Assembly: GCF_047495875.1 (NCBI RefSeq)
Contig: NC_092464.1
Coordinates: 30,412,865-30,476,864, forward strand
Reading direction: 5' to 3'
Origin: Pithys albifrons albifrons
Lineage: Eukaryota; Chordata; Aves; Passeriformes; Thamnophilidae
DNA: 64,000 nt
In this document: in pieces, positions 52,901 to 61,900 of the stretch
Layout of the letters: every line of letters starts with the position of its first letter
How positions within the stretch are numbered: position 1 is the first letter of the stretch
Made by a program: the position numbers and the translations under genes
The notes under the pieces: generated by a model
What the model was told of the DNA's origin: nothing
The model's input: only the letters and a program-made list of their open reading frames with translations
Databases searched by the model: none

Positions 52901-55900
52901 GTATTGGGGAATGAAAAAAGAAAAAATCATGGAAAAAAATTGGCATAAAATTTGTATAGAAATACTAGTAAATCAAGTGCATGATATAGAAGTGAAGTCT
53001 TAAATTTACAAAAATTAGCATTTCAGACTATGTGTTCTGGTAAATGCTGATTGTTTTATGAAAACAAAGCAAAACTTGAGTTAGGATTCTGCTTCTGACA
53101 GTTCATCTCAATTACTTTAGATCTATGTTTTATTTTAAATATTTTCTGTTTATGTAATTGTTGGGTCTTCAAAATGTGCTGAAAATGTGGAGCTTAACTC
53201 CTCTTGGTCAACTGAGTCTTTTTTTTTTTAATATTTTGGATGCTTTTTTCCACCTTAATTTCCTTCAACATCTGATCCTCACTGTTGTACCTTTGCCATT
53301 TAGATCACATTCCTAACCACACAAGTGGTGATGGTATAAGAGCTTAATAATTACATGTTTTAACATATACCTAAGGAGCGACAAAGCTTTCAGGCAAACA
53401 AATCCACTGTTCATAATCTACTTGACTCAGTTTTGGCAATTGTTTGGTTCAGGGTCTTTGGCTTCTTTTGTATTCCTGTAGCACCTATGGTGGGTCAAGT
53501 CAAGTACTAGGTGACAAATACTTTATTTACCAGTGTGTCAAATTGAATTACTTAACCTCAGCATGAGAGTTTCAGCCTTCCTTAGATAAAGACAGGTAAA
53601 GAAATAGCTAGTAAAAATTGTTTTGTGACGCTTTGACGCATGCACATGACTTTATGTATTTATCCTTGAACAAAATGGATTTTCCCATATCCATAGCAGT
53701 GTCAACCAGACAGATTTTATCATATTGTCATATAATTTTCTTATTCTTGTTCTTTCCCACCTTTTTCCATTTGCACAGTCGGATATTATACACCAGAGTG
53801 TATTTGAATTGATTCACACAGAAGACAGACCCGAGTTTCAGCGGCAGCTACATTGGGCATTAAATCCTTCCCAGTCAGCAGATTCTGGACCAAGTGTACA
53901 AGGTAAGAGTGCAGCCAATTTGTGTGTTTGCCTGTCTAATTAGATTGGGGTTTTAATCTCTCTATGTAAAATGTTTAGATAATTTTATATCAAGAAAGGA
54001 AGGAATAACATATTTTTAAACTTATTAGAGTTTTATGGATGTATTTAGCCAACAGTAAGAATCACTATTTTTGTACTTTAAATAAGTATTTCTATTCGTA
54101 GCACAGCACCATTAAAATACTAATTATACTCTAAATTGGAAGACTTCAATTTGGATTATAAATGACAATGTCTTACATGTCTGATCAGTCTAAGAATGTT
54201 TCAGTGATGGCATTAATATAGGGAATAGTGCATTCCTCACCACATAGACCAACACTTCTCTTGGGCAGAGAATATAAAAGATCAAATGGTGTGTTTGTTA
54301 GAGCATTGAGTTGTCACATGTTACTGGCTGATGCTTAAGTGACCTGCTATATTGAGAAATAACTCAGGGGAAAGTCATTGACTGTACATCAGAACAAAGA
54401 TTTGTAGATTGTTACATTTAATGTGGAATGCATATGCTTGCCTTATAATGACAATAAAACCATTGAGACAACTGCTCCATTTTACACAACTGTTGATGAA
54501 ACCTGTAGGTAAAATTCTCAGTTCCTTTGACTTCACTGTAGATTTTTTAATGCATAAAAAGTCCGTACTGTTTTTTAATAAATCTACCATTCAAAAGTAA
54601 TTTTACTTAAAACTCTTAACAGTTTCATATTTAATATTTTGGAGTATAGAAATGCCATGATTTGATAAAAAAATTAAAACCAACAAATGTTATGCTGTTT
54701 GAAACACAGCTCGGTGTATTTCAATTTTTTATTTAGTGGTCAACATTGTTATAGCATCTGTGGATCGATCTAAGCAGTCCAGCTGCACATACTGCACAAC
54801 TAGTTAATAGTACAGTTTAATATAGCAAACAGCTGCTGGCACTTGAAAAACAGATTTTTATGTGGTGACTTATTGTTTGTGTTAGAGTGAAATGGTGTTC
54901 TATAGTGCTTAAGGAAGTGCATATGGATTTATGAAAGGTTGTGTTTGAAAAATACAACACCAGGTTGAATTGACATCAGATTTGACTGAATGAATGGAAG
55001 CCCTGAGCAGGATTACAAACAATTGGGAATTTTGTATCTTATGTTTCTAGTTTACTAAAAGCTGCCAGTTGTGCCCCATCCCTGAATATGTTCAAGGCCA
55101 GGTTGGCTGGGATGGGGTTAGGGTTAGGCTTCCATTTTACTATGGAAGTTCATAAACACTGGAGAACCAAGCTGAACCTGCTGAATCTAGAAATTCAAGC
55201 TCTATATTTACTAATAGAATAACACTGAGTTTCTCCTGTGGCAGAACTGCTGAAGGGCATACCTACGAGTGCCAATGATGCCAACAAAAAGACTTGCACT
55301 TATTAATAAGTACTAGAGCTGTACCTGGTCAGAGCTGACATTTTTTAATTATGTTAGGATTTGCAAGCTGTTTCTTTGCTCTTTCTTCATAGTCATTGCT
55401 TCTTCAGGGAGCATCCAACCTCTTTCAGCACCTCTTATTGAAGAAGCACTGCCTCAGAAGTGTTGAAATTTTTCACCAGCAATTAGGCAATTCATAAAAT
55501 AAATAAAATCTGCAGCAGTAGGAAGTAAGGAAGTAAATTTGCTTTGTCCGTCTGTTGAGAACCACCCATATGATGAGTGTGGGAATTTGTTATTTTCTAA
55601 TATCAACGTTAGCTGGTAACTCCTCTTATACTACAAGTATCTGAGTTTCTGTGCCTGTGGATTAACTCATTATGGTGACTTTGGCCAATACACAGTTCTG
55701 CACAGGGCTGTGATATCAGATTATACCTTTTTGTACACACTATAACCTAGAGCCTGTTTTCCTTTTGTTCATATCTTGAAGTTTATTCAGTAAAAACTGA
55801 TCTTGCATGGCAGTTCATTTATGAAAAAAGGTGTCTCCTGATTTTATTTGAAAACCTGGATAACTTAACATTTTTGTTGGATTTAGATGACCTTAGGTTG

Positions 55901-58900
55901 CAAGGCGTCTTGCAAGGTGAGCCATCAGCATTCTCATTTGGCTCCAGTTCTGCCCCTTGACTTAACAGGAGATTAAACTGAACTGGATTTTGGTAATGCT
56001 TTGTTTTCCTTTGGGTTTGGTTTGCCGTTGTGCAAAACACTGAACCTATCTGTAAGTTTTTCCAGCTGTCCAAAAGACAAAATTATGTTCCATAAAACAT
56101 AATGTGGTGTGTTATTAAGTGATATGCTCTCCCCACCTCATCTCCAAGTCTGGAAGGTCAATATGGGTTCTTAAAAGCTGTACTATTCTTTTGTCCATAT
56201 GTGAAAATCAGTTCTCTCAGAGTACAGGGACTGGGTTTTTGAATTACAGAGTATTTAAAACTCTAAAATAGCATTTTTTAACTGTTTTTTCTTAATTTGC
56301 TGCATGTCTGAATTCCTAGGGAACAACCAATTTGTGGGTTTTTATATGTATTGCAAACAAGATCATTTTGCTAAATTTGCTGTGAGTAGACACACTCTGG
56401 TATTTCTGTATATGTAGTCTCATGCCAAACATATGTATTCTATCTGAAGTTTATTGATCTCTCTTCTGGTTTTACTTTATATTCCAAATGTTTAAGTTTG
56501 TTTTTTAAATGCCACTTAACAGCAAATGCTTTTCCTGAATGGGTAGGATACCATGTTTTTATCCTAGCTGACATTCATGTTTTTCAGTATTTTTTTAACA
56601 ACACACAAAACACAAGTGTTGTCTCCAGGTGCCTCTGGAGTGATAACTATGGTTTTTTGATCAGCAGAATCTAGAAATATTTTTCACTGTTTAGCAGAGT
56701 GGTTTTGCACCATTAGAGAAAGTACCCATGCTGATTTATTTTGGTGGTTTCCTAAAGATGCTTATTTTTAATTGCTACAGTTTTCACCTGACTGTCTGGA
56801 AAGCAACAGTTTCATTGTCTGATCTGAATTTTTGAATACTCAGTTCCTGTGGTTGCTACTACAGGGTTCCTTTTTGGATACACTGCTGTTGTAGGAACAC
56901 GGGTATGCTCTCTGCTGAGAACTCTGCTCTCTGCAACTGATTCAGAATCTAGGTTGTTGGCAAACATAATGAATAAATTAAAAACAAACAAAACCCCCAA
57001 AGAAAAACACAAATAAATTGCATGCGGTTTTCAAATACCATGGCCTGTAAAATGTAATCTCATCAGAAGAACTGATACTTGACCAGTGTTATAATCATTT
57101 TAGGTTCAGAGGATGTTTCCAGTTTACGTTGTTCTTGCTCAGGTCATGACCTAATGCTTTGTTTATGAGACAGAAGATCATTTGTTATAGATAGCCTTCA
57201 GGAGGTGTTCTTCCAAAAATAATCCTTATAAATAATACTTTCCTGCAGGAGATAATGGCTTTTCACAGCCAGCAACCTATTATAACCCAGACCAACTTCC
57301 TCCAGAGAATTCTTCCTTTATGGAAAGGAATTTCATCTGCAGGTTGCGATGCCTCCTGGATAATTCATCTGGATTCCTGGTGAGTATAGAGTTACATAAA
57401 ACTTACACATATGCTTGAAAGTTGGATATCTACATTATCCTAACAAGGTATACATAAACTTACTTTAAGTCTCCAAAGATATCTGAGCTGCTTCAACCAG
57501 AATGTGTAAGGTAGTGATACCATATGTGTCTCCTTCAACATGTTGTCACAACCAGGTGCAAGTTCTCTCATTTCTCATGGCTCAGTTTCCTCAGTGAAAT
57601 GCAAGTAAGCATCTACTTTTGTAAATTACTGTGTGAAGTGCAGATAAAAAAACATTACAAGATTATTTTCTGCTGGGTATCTTGAGGTGCACTAAGTTAG
57701 AGTAATTAACAAAACCATTTGTTAATTATTTGGGAAAGTCTGTGCTTGGTATTTTTAGTGCTTTTTTTGTTAGTCAATCACTTAGATTTTAGAAAAAATT
57801 TGTTATGACCCTCTTTGTAACTTTTTACAAATAGAATTGTTTACAATTGCAAAATCAAATACACACGTTTGCAAGGGACGTATTGTTGTAATTGTATGTA
57901 TGTACAATGCCATGTTCATTAGAATAATAGAAGTCCTAGTTGACATTTGCTATTACGTATTTGGTTTTTAGTTTTTTTATGGAATAACCTTCTTATTAAT
58001 TTGCTTGCCAGTGAGTTTATTCGGAGATCTTAAAATGTCACACTCAGGAGTACAAAAACAGTATTCTATACTTTTCAGGTAACTTTTATGTATGCTGTGC
58101 TACAAAGCTTGAATCTGATGGATCTTAGAAAAAATAAAAACACATGTTTTACATCATAATGGAAATATCATGCTCTTAAATATCTTTAACATGTAACAAT
58201 TACTTTTTTATTCATCCGAAGGCTATGAATTTTCAAGGCCGTTTGAAGTTTCTTCATGGACAAAACAAGAAAGGGAAGGATGGTGCTACTTTGTCTCCTC
58301 AGCTTGCTCTGTTTGCAGTAGCTACTCCACTCCAGCCGCCATCCATCCTTGAGATACGAACCAAAAATTTCATCTTCAGAACTAAACACAAACTGGATTT
58401 CACACCTACTGGTTGTGATGCAAAGTAGGTGTAAATTATTCTACATAATAGTCTAATAATTTGCTGATGAGATAGGCCTCACGTATGTATTTGAAATATA
58501 AAGCAGGCTACTCTTTCAGTATATATACTATTTCAGTGATGATTGCTTAGAAACTGTTAAGGTTTTTCTCTTCATCCCTGCTAGTAAGTAAACAGAAATG
58601 GGATTTTCACAGTCTATTTCCTCAAAATGGCATACTGCTTTCTGACTCTCAATTGTTAAAAAAACAAAACAACCCCACCCACCCCCTCAAAAAAACCCAA
58701 AACCCCAAAAAACAAAGAGGGCACAAATACAACACAAAATAAAAAGCTCAAAAGACAGAATACTGCTGAGTTAAGAAAGAAGAAAAGTTTTGTGCTTAAA
58801 ATCTGATTAGAAATTTTGGTTTAGAACTGATAGAAAAAGTATTTAATTTTATTCTATGTGCATATTTTTTCCTTCAATTCAAATAAATATAAAATACAAT

Positions 58901-61900
58901 GTAAATGTCATTTTCTTCAAAATAAACAAATTAAGTATTTTTTTATACTATGACTTTTACCCAGTTCCGAACCATTCTTTTCCCTATGTAAGATTTGGAA
59001 ACACTACTGCATTACTAGATCAAAATAGCGTAACTATGCATCAGTGTGGCAAGAAGCCCATTAAGATGCTTCTTTATCAAAATAAGAGCCTCTGGGCTTC
59101 TTTCTTCCTTCTCTCCTCCAACTTTGGACTGATAATGCTTTCAGATTCATTTTCAGTGGAATCTCATATGAATTTCCATGCCTACTTGTAAAATATACTC
59201 AAATTATTTGGTATTCTGTTTATTGAGTGACCAAAACATTTTACTTGACTTCTATAAAGGGACACAAGTAAAAGTTAACAAATTGTTTAACTCAAGCATT
59301 TCTTTCCTCTGATTTTTTTCATTCACTTGAAATCTTCAAATTTTGTCACAATTTATACTTCTACATATGTTGTTCCCCATACCTACTTTCTCCTTTGTTT
59401 TAACCTTTCTGTCTTTGAATCTCCATTTCTTTATTCCAAATCATGTTTAAGTCTCTTTTTGACTATTTTATTCTATTCTGTATCTCATTGAGGTGGTATG
59501 AATGCTGTTAAGCTTTTCATCTCCCAACCTCTAGTAAAGTACTCTTAATTTTAGCTACCAGGGTCAAACATGACTCTCGACAGTACTTCTCTGAGGCATA
59601 TCTTATTTAAATGCAAATGCTAGACCTCCAAATAAATCAACAGTAAAGGGGATATAGTTCTGAGATACAACTTGTTTTGAACTTCAACCTACTAAAAGTA
59701 CTAATTTAGGCAAGAAGTTTTATATAGCTAAAGTTAAATCCCTATATAATTCTACATGCCAGCACATACAGGTAAATGCTATGAAATAGGGATAAGAAAA
59801 CAGTGTCTTTCATTGTAACAAATGGGAGCTGCCTGCTGGAAGTGAGTGTGTTCAAAAGTATGAAATTGAGACTCCAACTGTAGGCATCCACTTTTTCTTA
59901 TTATCTAATAGTTTTGTGTAACCATTTCTAGTTACTGAAGGCAACCTGGCAGGCTGGTTAATTTTTTATGATTTGTTAACTATTTTTTTTAATTAGAGCT
60001 GTCATGCTTCCGCATACAATTGGTATTGCAACAAAGTGTAGTTAGCACTTGTGTCTGAAATGTTCTAGCCATAATTAACTTGCTTGGCATTCATTCTGTG
60101 AGTTGGTTCATCAGCAGTGTTGCAATTTTTTGTTTTTAACTTCCAGAGGAAAGATTGTCCTGGGGTACACTGAAGCAGAGCTATGTATGAGAGGAACAGG
60201 ATACCAGTTTATTCATGCAGCTGATATGCTTTATTGTGCTGAAAATCACATCCGAAGTAAGTTTCATTCCATAAGAAAGGATAAAAAGTCAAAGCATGCA
60301 GTATTTGTCAGTGTGAATGCAATATGAAGTAGTATTTGAAAAAAGGTCATTAACAAAAAGAACACTGTTCATTTCATGTGATCTTTCCCTCCCTATAAAA
60401 ACATACAGTTCTGAAGAAATATTTAATGTTCTTACCTAGACCCTTTTGAGATATATATTCCAGTCTCTGTCACATCTTGCTGTTCTCACTTCCTGCTCTG
60501 CTTAACCCAACTTCTGCTATTTCAACAACTTCCTTTGGGCGAGGGGACTATTTCAAAAATAGCTTTCCTGTTAGCAAGCTAAATAAAGCATTTTCTTTTG
60601 ATATTGGTATAAGATTTTCACCAGAAATTAATCTCTGATTAAACATACTAGTGACCAGTAAATTTCTGATTTTGATTCTTGGCAGCTTGATTTGGTTTAA
60701 CTAACCATTTATTGATAGAAGTATGGTGTTTTAAGATAAAGAAATAAGTATCAACTATCTGATATATAACTGGTGTACTTTGTTCTTTACGTTCTTCTTA
60801 GCTTTAACACATTTGTCTTTGGAATTTACAGAATCATCTTCAGGATATTTTGGTGCTTCTTCTCTATTGACTTCTCTTGAAAGTTTATTTTTTATTTTAT
60901 CCCCTTATATATAAATAACTAACCCCCTCAGTAAGTTAGTTCTCAACCTATATTAAGCATATTTTTTGTTTCAGGTATAGCTCAGTCACTGTTGCCTATC
61001 AATGGCTTTGTTTCTTTGATAAGGAATAAGAAATGGTTCCAGAATAGAACGGGATGAAACTTTGGGATGAGTGGTCTGAACTGGTTTTGCTCCACTTAGA
61101 GTGCTAAGATTGAAAAAAAGAGGACATTGTAGCAAAGATTGCTTTTGCATAGGATTCTTAAACTGTCCTAATACTACTTATTTAATTTTTCTGGCTTAAA
61201 ATGTATTTTTTTCAGCAATGTGCAATGTAAATGTAGTATGTTTATCAAGCATTATTAGTGAAGTGTTAGTGGGAGTGAAAAATAATAGATTTTGAAGTAC
61301 CTTTGCATTAACCAGTCAAAATGTGAAAGAATTGGATTCAGAATTAATGTGTTTTCTAACTGCTTAAGTAAAGGTAACTTTTCAGAAATGGGAGAGTCTT
61401 AAGTTGTTGTCATTTAAATGCTCTAGTATTTATTAATTTCTGTTATTGAAGAAGTAATGGATGAAGCTTCATGTAGAATGCTGCCAGTCTATAGTGGATA
61501 ACTTACAATTGCTTGCAGTTTCAGCTTTTATTTTGCCGGTAAATTAGACATCTTAAAGTGATCAGCCATCCTGTTTCACTGGGAATGCATTAGTGCCACA
61601 CAGAATTGAGTGATTGAGGACATGAGATTTGTAAAATTGCTATGCAGGTGGGGTTCCTTTCCTGACGTGCAGATTTTCATGGCTTTGTTTGCTGGACAGT
61701 AAACAGTATATTTACCCTTTAACTCTAGTGATGAAGACAGGTGAGAGTGGAATGACTGTATTTAGGCTTCTAACCAAAGAAAATCGATGGGCCTGGGTAC
61801 AGGCAAATGCTCGTCTTGTTTACAAAAATGGAAGACCAGATTACATCATTGCTACACAAAGACCTCTTACGTAAGTCATCATTGCATAAAGGAGCATAAT

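Noticed and set aside
53618..53943. Longer open frames overlapping exon 5 on the + strand
   Set aside because: One is a shadow in another frame, the other simply extends exon 5 into flanking intron; the splice sites at 53779 and 53902 give the conserved protein.
55114..55128. Telomere-like GGTTAGGGTTAGG
   Set aside because: Only two units, adjoining a CR1 remnant with a similar GATGGGG sequence; too short for an interstitial telomeric repeat.
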